64,000 nt of DNA from Clostridiales bacterium (GTDB lineage Bacteria; Bacillota; Clostridia; Christensenellales; Pumilibacteraceae), in the NCBI GenBank assembly GCA_022508405.1, contig JAFLVI010000003.1, positions 1 to 64,000 on the forward strand. Reading direction: 5' to 3'. How positions within the stretch are numbered: the first letter of the stretch is position 1; each line of letters opens with the position of its first letter. Under the pieces are notes generated by a model. The model did not search any database, was not told the origin of the DNA, and saw nothing but the letters and a program-made list of their open reading frames with translations. This document shows, in pieces, positions 16,262-24,825 of the stretch. Position numbers and translations under genes: made by a program.

Positions 16262-19156
16262 TTAACTTGCGCTCAGCGTTTGCTTAATAACTATACCGGC
16301 GCGAAGCCCTTTCATGTCCGAATTGCCGCGAATCTTGTTCCATTCGTCCACATTATCCAACGCTGCGTCGCCCTCGTATACCGTACGGTACTCCTCGTAC
16401 TCTATCTTGCCTAACGAACCGCCCTCGACTTCCAGTGTGAACTTGGTGTCAAAGCCGTACGGCAGGCGCAAGACGATTTGGTCGCGGTTTTCGTACTCGT
16501 ACACATAGCCTTCGTAGTCACCGTCGGTCTTGGAATATTCCTTTACCGTTATGCGCGTGATGGAATTGGCGGACGGGATTGTTATGGTCACGTTTGATTT
16601 GGCGCCGTCAAAGGTGGTAATCGTATACTTGTTGCTATCCCTTTCCATCGACGGGGACTGCGCTATAATCTCGTCTATGTTGTAATTGACTTTTTTGCTG
16701 TATCTGTTCTTTTCGCTGTCCCATGTCAGGTCGTTTATTTGATAGCGAATAAACTTATACGCCATCAAGTCGCCTACGACTATTCTTTGTTCGGTGCCGT
16801 TAAGCTCGTACACAATGGAATCGTTGTATATGGCGTTGTCGTACGAATAATAGTTGGTCAAGGTCTTGTTAAAGTCAACACCGAATCCGCCCGAGAACAG
16901 TGCAATAACAATACCTAGCACGGCTACGACCGAAATGCCAAAGTAGTTTTTGTAATTGATTGGAATCTTTTCCTTTTCCACGCGTTTGACAGTTCTTTCG
17001 GTAAACTTACCCTTCTTTGCGCGGTCCTCCACTCTTTCTGTGACGGTGCGCTCCACTCTGATTGTGCGTTTGGGCAGTTTTTTGGCAAGTCTGTCCAGTA
17101 TAGGCTGGCTGCGGTCCAGATACGGAATACCAACGCCGAGCACCGCCGTAAACAGCATAAACAGTATGGGAAGCAATGCCAGCGGAAGTATGCCCGACAG
17201 CGCGGTAATAGTGGGCATTATAAGCGGCAAGCACAGCGCGGTGGGTATAACAAACAAGTACAGCCTGTCCATGCCGAACCCGAACATAGCCTTAAAGCGC
17301 TTGTGCAAGCAAACCGTTACGAGCAAGACGGCAAGGAGCAAAAGTCCCAACCACGACGTCAAATACGAGTATGCGGGGCAAGCAAAGCTCATGATAGCGC
17401 CCACAAGTCCAAACAGCACAGCCGTGCCGCGAACCGCGTCGGACGATGTGACTCTAAACAGCTTTTTATACAAAGTTGTAAAGCCGAACGACGACGCAAT
17501 CGTAATAAACATAGCCGCAATGATAATTCCGGCGTTGCTGTACTTAAGCTGAGTAATAGCCTGCAACGGCAATACGCCGAAGCCTGTAAGCATGAGCGTA
17601 ACAAGGAAGTACGCCGCCAACATTGCCGCAAGCGTACTTACGATAACCAGCAGCTGAACGCCAAGCGCGACAAACATGTTTTTTAGCGAGAAGGTCTTTT
17701 TGAGTATCATTGTCACAACGACGGCTGCCATGGTCGCCAAAATCAACGCGCCCACCACATACGAAGCCGTTGCGGTATATGCTATTGTTCCGCCGTCTAT
17801 ATACGAGAAGAACGCGGTGTTGTTGTCGCCCGACGCGCTGAACTTGTCCGTGCAGTTGCCGAATTGCTCTATATAATCTTTTACAAACCGCGCTTGCTGT
17901 TTTACTATAGCCTGCGAAACGTTGCCGGCCGTGTCAAGCGAAGACTGCGCCGCGTCAAGACCGCCAAGCACGGCAACCTGCACCGCGGGAATCTTGCCGA
18001 ACGCCTTGATTGCGTCCCTGTTTTTGAATTCGTCGGGCAGAGTGCTCGGAATGACGGATAGATTTAGTGCATTGTCGGACGCCTTTGCGTAAGCGTAGAT
18101 ATAGTCAAGTCCCGCACCGCTCGCGTCCGTAAGCGCAAGTGTGCCGCCGTTGCCGTATGCTTCTAGGTTTACGCCCGCTCTTGCGCGGCTTACTACCCCG
18201 TCAAACCCGTCGAAAAGATTGAAAAACGCATACGCGCCGTACGAGTAGTCCAAATCCTCGGTGAACACCACAACAATGTCGTTTTTAAATTTTTTGCCGG
18301 ACTTAACCGTTTCTATCAACGACTGCATTGCGTTTGCAACAAACGCGGCGCTCGCGGCGCTTGCGCTGTCCGTGCGGCTGTCGTAACGCACTGTTACGAT
18401 AATCGCACCGGCGGAAGCATTGCCGGACGGCACAACAGCAACAACATTGGACAGCTGTCTGCCGACCAAATGCTCGGTAAGTCCAAGCCGGTCTTGTAAG
18501 TTAGCGTCAAGTGTGGAAGTTTGTACCGTTACCGTAGGCAGTTTTTTATCGCCGTCTTTGGCAAAATCGGTAGTTGTTTTTTGAAGTTCCAGCTCATCCT
18601 TGGACAATTCGTCTCTGTCGGTCTTTGTTTCCTCGACGTTTGTAAATCCGCCGGCCTCGAGTGTGGAAAGTATATAATCACGCGCGCCGTCAACGCCGAA
18701 ATCATCATTCGCCGCCATAGCGGAACGCGTTACGCCAAGCTTTTTAATATGCGTGTTTACCTTGGAATAATAGCTGTCGCCGTACGCCGAGGGGCTGTAA
18801 CCGGTTACGCCGTCCAGCGCCGAAAAAATAAGCATAAGCAAAACAAAAACCGCAACCACCGGATAGTAAATCATCCTGAACAGCTTGGATTTTTGCTGAG
18901 CCGTCCTTTTGGAAGTAGACGGTCTTTTCGCCTTTTCGGGCGTTTTATTCTTTTGGGGTTGCTCCGCTACGGCAGAATCGGCGCTTTCCGCCTTTTCTTC
19001 CGCTTGCGGCTGATCGTCTGCGCCGTCCTTGTTTTCGGGCGTCTCGTCGGAATTTTGATCCGCGCCGACATCCTTGGCTGTCTCTTGCGAATTTTGAGCC
19101 GTTTCCTCGGTTGCCTGCGTTTGCTCTTGTTCCACTACATTTTCTTCGTTATCCAT
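16262..19156 (-). CDS. Large membrane protein with degenerate M28 peptidase-like domain
   Basis: 964 residues. Residues 1-90 are an acidic then basic disordered tail. One membrane helix follows at 97-115, then an extracytoplasmic domain (120-450) resembling M28 aminopeptidases. About eight membrane helices (roughly 465-720), a basic loop, another helix and an external beta-rich C-terminal domain come after. The architecture recalls membrane M28 proteins of the ERMP1 type. The metal-ligand motifs are altered: the usual His-x-Asp reads RYDS (Arg257), the Asp of the GAxD motif falls in DSASAAS, the Glu-Glu pair reads Glu300-Asp301, and the later Asp is Glu332 (NLEAYG). It is probably not a peptidase. 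GGAG precedes the ATG. Single-gene unit; partner unknown. Confidence 0.7.
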   Translation of the reverse strand: MDNEENVVEQEQTQATEETAQNSQETAKDVGADQNSDETPENKDGADDQPQAEEKAESADSAVAEQPQKNKTPEKAKRPSTSKRTAQQKSKLFRMIYYPVVAVFVLLMLIFSALDGVTGYSPSAYGDSYYSKVNTHIKKLGVTRSAMAANDDFGVDGARDYILSTLEAGGFTNVEETKTDRDELSKDELELQKTTTDFAKDGDKKLPTVTVQTSTLDANLQDRLGLTEHLVGRQLSNVVAVVPSGNASAGAIIVTVRYDSRTDSASAASAAFVANAMQSLIETVKSGKKFKNDIVVVFTEDLDYSYGAYAFFNLFDGFDGVVSRARAGVNLEAYGNGGTLALTDASGAGLDYIYAYAKASDNALNLSVIPSTLPDEFKNRDAIKAFGKIPAVQVAVLGGLDAAQSSLDTAGNVSQAIVKQQARFVKDYIEQFGNCTDKFSASGDNNTAFFSYIDGGTIAYTATASYVVGALILATMAAVVVTMILKKTFSLKNMFVALGVQLLVIVSTLAAMLAAYFLVTLMLTGFGVLPLQAITQLKYSNAGIIIAAMFITIASSFGFTTLYKKLFRVTSSDAVRGTAVLFGLVGAIMSFACPAYSYLTSWLGLLLLAVLLVTVCLHKRFKAMFGFGMDRLYLFVIPTALCLPLIMPTITALSGILPLALLPILFMLFTAVLGVGIPYLDRSQPILDRLAKKLPKRTIRVERTVTERVEDRAKKGKFTERTVKRVEKEKIPINYKNYFGISVVAVLGIVIALFSGGFGVDFNKTLTNYYSYDNAIYNDSIVYELNGTEQRIVVGDLMAYKFIRYQINDLTWDSEKNRYSKKVNYNIDEIIAQSPSMERDSNKYTITTFDGAKSNVTITIPSANSITRITVKEYSKTDGDYEGYVYEYENRDQIVLRLPYGFDTKFTLEVEGGSLGKIEYEEYRTVYEGDAALDNVDEWNKIRGNSDMKGLRAGIVIKQTLSAS

Positions 19157-19250
19157 TGCTTCTCCGAATACAATTATAGTTATACCGATATTTTAACATA
19201 CTTAAAAGATTATTACAATTAAAATCACGCCGTTTTTAAAAATTTTTGTC

Positions 19251-19279
19251 TTGACACCTCCCCTTTTTTTCAATATAAT
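19251..19279 (+). promoter_or_regulatory. Sigma-A promoter of the WYL regulator
   Basis: TTGACA (19251-19256) and TATAAT (19274-19279) are 17 bases apart. The leader is about 20 bases and contains AAGGA. Confidence 0.88.
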
Positions 19280-19304
19280 TATTGTTAAACAAGGATATAT
19301 ACTG

Positions 19305-20231
19305 ATGTCTCAATCGACCGTTTTTTCCATACTGATGATATTGCTCGACAAGCGAAAAGTCTCGCGCGACTACCTTGCCGAAAGATTTTCGGTGAGCAAG
19401 CGCACAGTGTCACGGTATATAGGCGATCTTATCGACGCCGGCGTGCCAATAGTTTCCACTTCCGGACACCACGGCGGATACTCGCTTGCCGACGATTACA
19501 TTGTGGACAAATCGGTGCTTACCGAGGCGGAATCACTGCGAATAAAAGACGCTCTTAACAAAACCGCTTTTTCCTACGACGACAAGGTCAACTTGGCGCT
19601 TATAGAAAAGCTTAACGCCGTAGACCGCGTGCGCGAGCAAGACAACTACATAATCAAGCAATCCGACCTTTACATCGACTGCGACGACTGTCAAGCCGCG
19701 GACATAAAGCCAAAAATAAAAATCCTGTGCGAAGCGATTGAACAGACGCGCGCCACCGACATTAAATACACGGACGCGCGCGGCGCGGTTTCCTACCGCA
19801 CTATCGAGCCGTACACGCTGGTGTTCAAGGCGGGCGCGTGGTATGTTTACGCAATGTGCAAGCTGCGCGGCGACTTTAGGCTTTTTAAGCTGACAAGAAT
19901 AAGCGATTTGAGAAAGACAAGCAAGCGCTTTGTAAAATACGAAAGCAAGCTGGTAGAAAAACTGGAGCTGGAGTTTTACAACGAAATATATATCGATTTG
20001 GAATTCGAGTTCTTTCCCGCCGTCCTTGAAAGCGTGGTGGACTGGCTGGGAATGCAAGCGGTAACCGAGCGCGGCACAAAGCTTGTCGCACACGCCGAAG
20101 TGCCTATGAACGACGCGCTGATAAAACGGCTTTTATCGTACGGCTCGTCTATAAAAATACTTCAGCCGACCGACATCAAAGAGGCTCTGCGCGACGAAGC
20201 AAAGCGCATGACCGAGCTTTATAAAGACTAG
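19305..20231 (+). CDS. WYL-domain transcriptional regulator (YafY/DeoR-like HTH)
   Basis: 308 residues. An N-terminal winged helix (SRDYLAERFSVSKRTVSRYIGDL) is followed by a GHHGGY wing and a WYL domain around residues 135-225, with GAWYVYAMCKLRGDFRLFKLTRI as the core; the motif reads W-Y-V instead of W-Y-L. A C-terminal WCX-like domain completes the protein. These regulators sense small ligands or nucleic acids and often act in stress or DNA-damage responses. The start at 19305 has AAGGA nine bases upstream; an earlier in-frame codon lies inside the promoter. The only close downstream gene is a small unknown ORF 40 bases away. Confidence 0.88.
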   Translation: MSQSTVFSILMILLDKRKVSRDYLAERFSVSKRTVSRYIGDLIDAGVPIVSTSGHHGGYSLADDYIVDKSVLTEAESLRIKDALNKTAFSYDDKVNLALIEKLNAVDRVREQDNYIIKQSDLYIDCDDCQAADIKPKIKILCEAIEQTRATDIKYTDARGAVSYRTIEPYTLVFKAGAWYVYAMCKLRGDFRLFKLTRISDLRKTSKRFVKYESKLVEKLELEFYNEIYIDLEFEFFPAVLESVVDWLGMQAVTERGTKLVAHAEVPMNDALIKRLLSYGSSIKILQPTDIKEALRDEAKRMTELYKD

Positions 20232-20271
20232 CCTTTACATAAATTACGGCGTTTCGGTCAATACTACTTGT

Positions 20272-20517
20272 ATGGAAGAACACGATTACAAGGATACGTT
20301 GAACGAAATCATCTACGCCGAAGACAACGCGCAAAGCGCCAAGGAAGCCGCAAGGCGGCGCGACGCGGAAATAGCTTACGAAGCGCTTGCCGTATCGTCG
20401 TCCATGGGCGCATTAGGACAGGAAGACGAGCTTGTGGGACTTATGCAGCTTCAGCTGACGCAAGAAGTGTTGTATAAGACTCAGGCCGATTACAACGGCA
20501 ACAAAAAAGACGATTAA
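20272..20517 (+). CDS. Small acidic helical protein, unknown function
   Basis: 81 residues, highly charged, predicted largely helical (AEDNAQSAKEAARRRDAEIAYEALA), no membrane segment. It lies 40 bases after the WYL regulator and just before a strong terminator, so it is probably expressed. There is no ribosome binding site. An AATACT box ends six bases before the ATG, the same geometry as leaderless genes in this window, but it is a weak -10. Composition matches the neighbouring genes. I do not recognise it. Confidence 0.5.
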   Translation: MEEHDYKDTLNEIIYAEDNAQSAKEAARRRDAEIAYEALAVSSSMGALGQEDELVGLMQLQLTQEVLYKTQADYNGNKKDD

Positions 20518-20542
20518 ACAGTCGGTAAAATGACATTAAAAC

Positions 20543-20568
20543 AAAAAAGAGCACAAGGCTCTTTTTTT
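20543..20568. terminator. Bidirectional terminator
   Basis: AAAAAAGAGC and GCTCTTTTTTT flank the loop ACAAG. It ends the small plus-strand gene and the convergent membrane protein gene. Confidence 0.85.
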
Positions 20569-20590
20569 GTTAACATAAAAATGAAAAGAA

Positions 20591-21139
20591 TTAAGACTCA
20601 GACACGGATGTATCGGATATTCCATCTTGTTTTTGTTTTACTTTTGTATAAATCAAATATCCGATGATAATTCCGTCGGCTATCAACAGCGGAATAAAGG
20701 TTGAAAGAATCGCAGATAGACAGCTTTGATAATGCACAAATGACGTATATTCCAGATCAAATTCCAAGATGTAGTCTACATTAGATTTAAGTATAATATT
20801 AAGTATTGACGGCAAACAAAAAGCAAATATCGTAAAAAATACAGATACAGCAGAAATCACAGCTAATAATATACGGACAATTTTAAAGAACTGCAACTGC
20901 TTACCCTTTACAAAGAACATAATTACGATTGCAATCAGAACAATACAACCTATTGCAAACACAAGCGACAAAACAGAAGTAACAACAAACAGTGTGCGCT
21001 CTTCATCCGCAATCCGCAAAGAAAAAATTTTGGTCGTTGACATTTGCAAAAATGTAATCAAGCCGAACAAGCCCACTATCGCAGAAATCAGGCAAAAACC
21101 TACGAGTGAACAGAGCACCGCTTTTTTCCAATCTTTCAT
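20591..21139 (-). CDS. Small four-helix membrane protein, unknown function
   Basis: 182 residues with four predicted membrane helices (near 9-31, 51-75, 84-108 and 139-164) and a hydrophilic C-terminal tail. AAGGAG lies seven bases before the ATG, under a good promoter. Codon use is clearly richer in A+T than the flanking genes, and the gene sits directly next to a tRNA gene and an inverted tRNA-like fragment. That setting suggests it may have been acquired horizontally. No family recognised. Confidence 0.65.
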   Translation of the reverse strand: MKDWKKAVLCSLVGFCLISAIVGLFGLITFLQMSTTKIFSLRIADEERTLFVVTSVLSLVFAIGCIVLIAIVIMFFVKGKQLQFFKIVRILLAVISAVSVFFTIFAFCLPSILNIILKSNVDYILEFDLEYTSFVHYQSCLSAILSTFIPLLIADGIIIGYLIYTKVKQKQDGISDTSVSES

Positions 21140-21169
21140 AAGAATCTCCTTTGGTTAAATATATGCTTA

Positions 21170-21198
21170 ATTATATATGATAAATCTCCCTACGTCAA
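21170..21198 (-). promoter_or_regulatory. Promoter of the small membrane protein gene
   Basis: On the minus strand TTGACG (21193-21198) and TATAAT (21170-21175) are 17 bases apart. Confidence 0.75.
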
Positions 21199-21247
21199 TA
21201 AGAATTTAATTATAAAATATAAACTTTTTTTACGCTCACGCCCACTC

Positions 21248-21265
21248 GGGTTCGACTCCGCTCAC
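21248..21265 (+). other. Inverted copy of the tRNA-Leu T-arm segment
   Basis: GGGTTCGACTCCGCTCAC matches the T-arm end of the adjacent tRNA-Leu at 16 of 18 positions but lies on the opposite strand. The T-stem no longer pairs fully and no complete tRNA can be built around it, so it is a fragment rather than a gene. Confidence 0.45.
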
Positions 21266-21281
21266 ATTTATTACCGCAAAC

Positions 21282-21304
21282 AAAAAATCCGCATAAAGCG
21301 GATT
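21282..21304 (-). terminator. Terminator of tRNA-Leu
   Basis: AATCCGC and GCGGATT form a stem with loop TTTAT, followed on the minus strand by TTTTTGTTTG, ten bases after the tRNA 3' end. Confidence 0.85.
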
Positions 21305-21313
21305 GTTTGTTTG

Positions 21314-21401
21314 TGGTGCCGGTGATCGGAGTCGAACCGATACGGGTTATTAGCCCACCGGATTTTGAGTCCGGCGCGTCTGCCAATTCCACCACACCGG
21401 C
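21314..21401 (-). tRNA. tRNA-Leu (anticodon CAA)
   Basis: 88 bases including an encoded CCA. The acceptor stem GCCGGTG/CACCGGC is perfect. The anticodon stem CCGGA/TCCGG encloses CTCAAAA with anticodon CAA, reading TTG. A long variable arm (GGGCTAATAACCC) and the T-loop TTCGACT identify a class II leucine tRNA. It has its own promoter and terminator. Confidence 0.97.
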
Positions 21402-21412
21402 AAAACACAGTT

Positions 21413-21441
21413 ATTTTACAACACTCAGCTTTGTTTGTCAA
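21413..21441 (-). promoter_or_regulatory. Promoter of tRNA-Leu
   Basis: On the minus strand TTGACA (21436-21441) and TAAAAT (21413-21418) are 17 bases apart, placing the start a few bases before the tRNA. Confidence 0.85.
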
Positions 21442-21480
21442 GCATTTTTGTGTAATATGCTTTACTGCATGATTTTCTTG

Positions 21481-21509
21481 TTGCGTTTTTACTGTAAAAG
21501 GTATATAAT
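21481..21509 (+). promoter_or_regulatory. Probable promoter of argCBD
   Basis: TTGCGT (21481-21486) and TATAAT (21504-21509) are 17 bases apart. The -10 is perfect, the -35 poor, as expected for a regulated promoter. Confidence 0.6.
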
Positions 21510-21537
21510 ATATGCGATATTTTTTTTAGGACATACC

Positions 21538-22530
21538 ATGAACAAAAAGATTAAAGTAGGTATTGTAGGCGCAAACGGCTATGCCGGCGCGGAAGTGTTA
21601 AGGCTTATCGCACAGCATCCTTTGACAGAACTCAGCGTGGTGACAAGCCGCGCACAGTTGGGCAAAAAGGTGTCGTCCGCGTTTCCAGCACTGCCGTGCG
21701 ATTTGGATTTTTCCGACGCGTCCGACCCTTTACTTAAAAAATGCGACGTAGTGTTTACCGCACTGCCCCAAACGGCGGGCGCGAGTCTTATCGGCGAGCT
21801 AATCGACGCCGGCGTTCGCGTTATCGACCTGTCCGCAGACTATAGGTTTACCGATATTGCTACATACGAGCGAACCTACGGAGTGACCCACCCCCGCCCC
21901 GATCTTAACAAGCTTGCCGTATACGGCTTGTGCGAAGTAAACCGTCAAAAAATCAAGTCGGCACAGCTTGTTGCCAACCCCGGCTGCTATGTGACAAGCG
22001 TTCTTCTTCCCATGATTGCCGCATGCAAAGCGACAAAAATAAGCGGCATAATAGCGGACAGCAAAAGCGGCGTATCCGGCGCGGGCAGAAAGGCGGACGA
22101 AGCGTATTCGTACTGCACTCTTGACGAAAACTTTAAGGCGTACGGTGTGTTCACCCACCGCCACGCGCCCGAAATATCCGAAAAGCTGGGACAGAGTATT
22201 CTGTTTACGCCCCACCTACTCCCCATTAAACGCGGCATACTTTCCACCGTATACTTTGAAGCCGACGATCCCGCCGCCGCGCAAAACGCGCTTAAAACGG
22301 CTTACAAGGACGAGCCGTTTGTAAGCTACACCGATACGCTTCCCGAAATCGCGCATGTGGCGCACACAAACCGTTGCATGTTTTCCGCACGGTTTGACGG
22401 CAATCGCGGCATAGTTATATCGGTTATTGACAATCTGTTAAAGGGCGCGGCAGGTCAAGCGGTGCAAAACATGAACATTATGTTTGGATTTGACGAAACT
22501 TCGGGCTTGCCTATTTACGCACCTATTTAA
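21538..22530 (+). CDS. argC: N-acetyl-gamma-glutamyl-phosphate reductase
   Basis: 330 residues. It reduces N-acetylglutamyl phosphate to the semialdehyde with NADPH, third step of arginine synthesis. The NADP motif GIVGANGYAGAEVLRL is at the N-terminus, the active-site cysteine is in VANPGCYVTS, and the HTHRHAPEI histidine region matches the family. The start at 21538 follows AGGA by six bases; the open frame upstream runs through the tRNA gene and is not coding. First gene of the arginine cluster. Confidence 0.96.
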   Translation: MNKKIKVGIVGANGYAGAEVLRLIAQHPLTELSVVTSRAQLGKKVSSAFPALPCDLDFSDASDPLLKKCDVVFTALPQTAGASLIGELIDAGVRVIDLSADYRFTDIATYERTYGVTHPRPDLNKLAVYGLCEVNRQKIKSAQLVANPGCYVTSVLLPMIAACKATKISGIIADSKSGVSGAGRKADEAYSYCTLDENFKAYGVFTHRHAPEISEKLGQSILFTPHLLPIKRGILSTVYFEADDPAAAQNALKTAYKDEPFVSYTDTLPEIAHVAHTNRCMFSARFDGNRGIVISVIDNLLKGAAGQAVQNMNIMFGFDETSGLPIYAPI

Positions 22531-22574
22531 TCGTAAATTCATATATATATTCGGTTAACAAAAAGAGGAACGAC

Positions 22575-23441
22575 ATGAAAGACTTTATTAAATCGACTAT
22601 AGAACGCGCAAACATAATCTGCGAAGCGCTTCCGTACATACGCAAGTACAGCGGTAAAACGCTGGTTATAAAGTACGGCGGCAACGCGATGAACGACGAT
22701 GCGATTACCACCACCATACTTCAGGACATTGCTGCGTTAAAGATTGTGGGCGTAAACCCCATACTTGTGCACGGCGGCGGGCCCGAAATAAACAAAATGC
22801 TGTCCCGTATCGGCGTACAGCCGCAGTTTAAAAACGGTCTGCGCGTGACCGACGAACAAACGATGGAAGTCGCGCAAATGATACTGTGCGGCAAAATAAA
22901 CAAAAACATCGTCGGCGAGCTTAACGGCATGGGCGTAAAGGCAATAGGCTTGTGCGGAAAGGATTCCCAGCTAATCAAGGCGGAGACTCTCGACCCCGAT
23001 TTGGGCTACGTGGGCAAGATAACCGAAATCAACGCAAAACTGCTGGAAATACTGGCAAAGGATGAGTTTATTCCCGTAATCGCGTCCATTGCCACCGATG
23101 ACAAAGGCATCAGCTACAACGTGAACGCCGACACCGCCGCGGCGGCAATCGGCGCGGCAATGCACGCGGAGAAACTCTTGTTCCTTACAGACATAGACGG
23201 CATTATGACCGATAAAGACGATCCCAAAACGCTAATCAACCGAATTTCCGTTTCCGGTCTGAAAAAGATGATTGCGGACGGCTCGATATCCGGCGGCATG
23301 GTGCCCAAGGCACAAAGCTGTATCGACGCGATTGAGCGCGGCATAAACAGCGTATTTGTTCTTAACGGAACGCTCCCCCATTCCATACTGTTGGAGTTGT
23401 TTACAGACAGCGGCGTGGGCACTATGATAGAAAAGGATTAA
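22575..23441 (+). CDS. argB: Acetylglutamate kinase
   Basis: 288 residues. It phosphorylates N-acetylglutamate with ATP. The amino-acid kinase fold shows VIKYGGNAM, the glycine loop VHGGGPEIN and the nucleotide region FLTDIDGIMTDKDDPKTLI. The N-terminal extension IERANIICEALPYIRKYSGKT resembles that of arginine-sensitive hexameric enzymes, so feedback inhibition by arginine is likely. AGAGGA precedes the ATG. 44 bases after argC. Confidence 0.97.
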   Translation: MKDFIKSTIERANIICEALPYIRKYSGKTLVIKYGGNAMNDDAITTTILQDIAALKIVGVNPILVHGGGPEINKMLSRIGVQPQFKNGLRVTDEQTMEVAQMILCGKINKNIVGELNGMGVKAIGLCGKDSQLIKAETLDPDLGYVGKITEINAKLLEILAKDEFIPVIASIATDDKGISYNVNADTAAAAIGAAMHAEKLLFLTDIDGIMTDKDDPKTLINRISVSGLKKMIADGSISGGMVPKAQSCIDAIERGINSVFVLNGTLPHSILLELFTDSGVGTMIEKD

Positions 23442-23481
23442 AAAAAGGACTCATATAATTTGCACGGAGGTCGCGGCAAAT

Positions 23482-24672
23482 ATGAACTTCAGTAAAATCA
23501 AGGAAGCCGAAGCGGCGCACTACATGCCCGTCTTTTCCAGAGACAGCTTGGCGATAGAACGCGGCGAAGGCAACTGCCTTTACGACATAAACGGAAACAA
23601 GTACGTGGACTTTGTTGCCGGCATAGCCACCAACATACTCGGCTACAACCACCCCGAATACACCGAAGCGGTGGTAGCTCAGGTAAAAAAGCTGATGCAC
23701 GTATCCAACCACTACTACACGGAAGTTCAGTCGCGGTACATAACGCGCCTTTGCGAAGCGTCGGGGTTTCCCCGCGTGTTTTTGTGCAACTCCGGCGCAG
23801 AAGCCAATGAGTGCGCCATAAAGCTTGCGCGCAGGTACTTTAAAAACCACGGCGGGGACAAAGTGATTCTTTCCGCCGCGGGCGCTTTCCACGGCAGAAC
23901 ACTTGCAACACTAACCGTCACGGGCAACGCCGCACAGCATGACAGGTATTCCCCGCTGCCGCAAGGCTTTGACAGCTTTATCTACAACGACTTTGACGAC
24001 TTTAAGCGCAAGCTGACCGACGACGTCGGCGCGGTCATACTGGAAACAATTCAGGGCGAATGCGGCGTGCGCCCCTTTTCCAACGACTTTTTGGTAAACG
24101 CTTACGCGCTGTGCAAGTCCAAGGGCGTGCTGTTTATTGTGGACGAAGTGCAGACCGGCATGGGCAGAACGGGCACGTTGTTCTCGTTTGAGCATTTCGG
24201 CATACAACCCGATATTATAACCATGGCAAAAGGCATAGCGGGCGGCATCCCCATGGGCGCGTGCCTTGCTACCGAAGAGGTTGGCACGGCGTTTTCGCTG
24301 GGCGACCACGGCTCAACTTTCGGCGGAAACGCGCTTGCGTGCGCTGCGGCGGATAAAGTGCTGGAAATTTTGCAAAACGGGCTTCTCGCCCGCTCGCAGG
24401 AAGTCGGCGAGTATCTGGGCAACCGTCTTGCGCATTTTTCCAAATACAACTTTATCTCCGACATTCGCGGTATGGGGCTTATGCGCGGCATACAGCTGTC
24501 AGACAAGATTCCCGCCGCGGCGTTTGAGGGCAAACTGCGCGAAAAAGGCTATCTTGTAAACGTGGCGGGAAACAACACACTGCGCATTATTCCCCCGCTT
24601 ACGATAACCGAACAGGAAATAGACGGGCTTGTCGATGCGCTGGACGAAATCTGCGCAAGCACAAACGCGTAA
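23482..24672 (+). CDS. argD: Acetylornithine aminotransferase
   Basis: 396 residues, a fold-type I PLP enzyme that moves an amino group from glutamate to N-acetylglutamate semialdehyde. Visible signatures: NSGAEANECAIKLAR, GAFHGRT, the VDEVQTGMGRTG aspartate that contacts the PLP ring nitrogen, and the Schiff-base lysine in MAKGIAGGIPMG. GGAGG lies upstream of the ATG. A terminator follows before argF. Family members may also serve diaminopimelate synthesis. Confidence 0.96.
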   Translation: MNFSKIKEAEAAHYMPVFSRDSLAIERGEGNCLYDINGNKYVDFVAGIATNILGYNHPEYTEAVVAQVKKLMHVSNHYYTEVQSRYITRLCEASGFPRVFLCNSGAEANECAIKLARRYFKNHGGDKVILSAAGAFHGRTLATLTVTGNAAQHDRYSPLPQGFDSFIYNDFDDFKRKLTDDVGAVILETIQGECGVRPFSNDFLVNAYALCKSKGVLFIVDEVQTGMGRTGTLFSFEHFGIQPDIITMAKGIAGGIPMGACLATEEVGTAFSLGDHGSTFGGNALACAAADKVLEILQNGLLARSQEVGEYLGNRLAHFSKYNFISDIRGMGLMRGIQLSDKIPAAAFEGKLREKGYLVNVAGNNTLRIIPPLTITEQEIDGLVDALDEICASTNA

Positions 24673-24702
24673 TTAAGCCTTTTCTGTTAAACAACCGAAT
24701 GC

Positions 24703-24732
24703 AAAAGCACAAAAAAAGGTTTTTGTGCTTTT
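24703..24732 (+). terminator. Terminator after argD
   Basis: AAGCACAAAAA and TTTTTGTGCTT pair around AAGG and are followed by TTTT. argF therefore has its own promoter. Confidence 0.85.
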
Positions 24733-24736
24733 TTAC

Positions 24737-24765
24737 TTGCTTTAATTTATCAATAATGATAAAAT
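24737..24765 (+). promoter_or_regulatory. Promoter of argF
   Basis: TTGCTT (24737-24742) and TAAAAT (24760-24765) are 17 bases apart. The surrounding A/T-rich ATCAATAATGATAAAAT resembles an arginine-repressor (ArgR) box, but this is only suggestive. Confidence 0.6.
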
Positions 24766-24825
24766 ATTATGTGTTACAGCAAATATCGACCGCGTTATTA
24801 TTCGGTCGCACAGTCAGGAGAAACA

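Noticed and set aside
21210-21395. Minus-strand frame starting MVELADAPDSKSGG
   Set aside because: This is the classic false protein read from a tRNA gene; it overlaps the complete tRNA-Leu(CAA) and its terminator.
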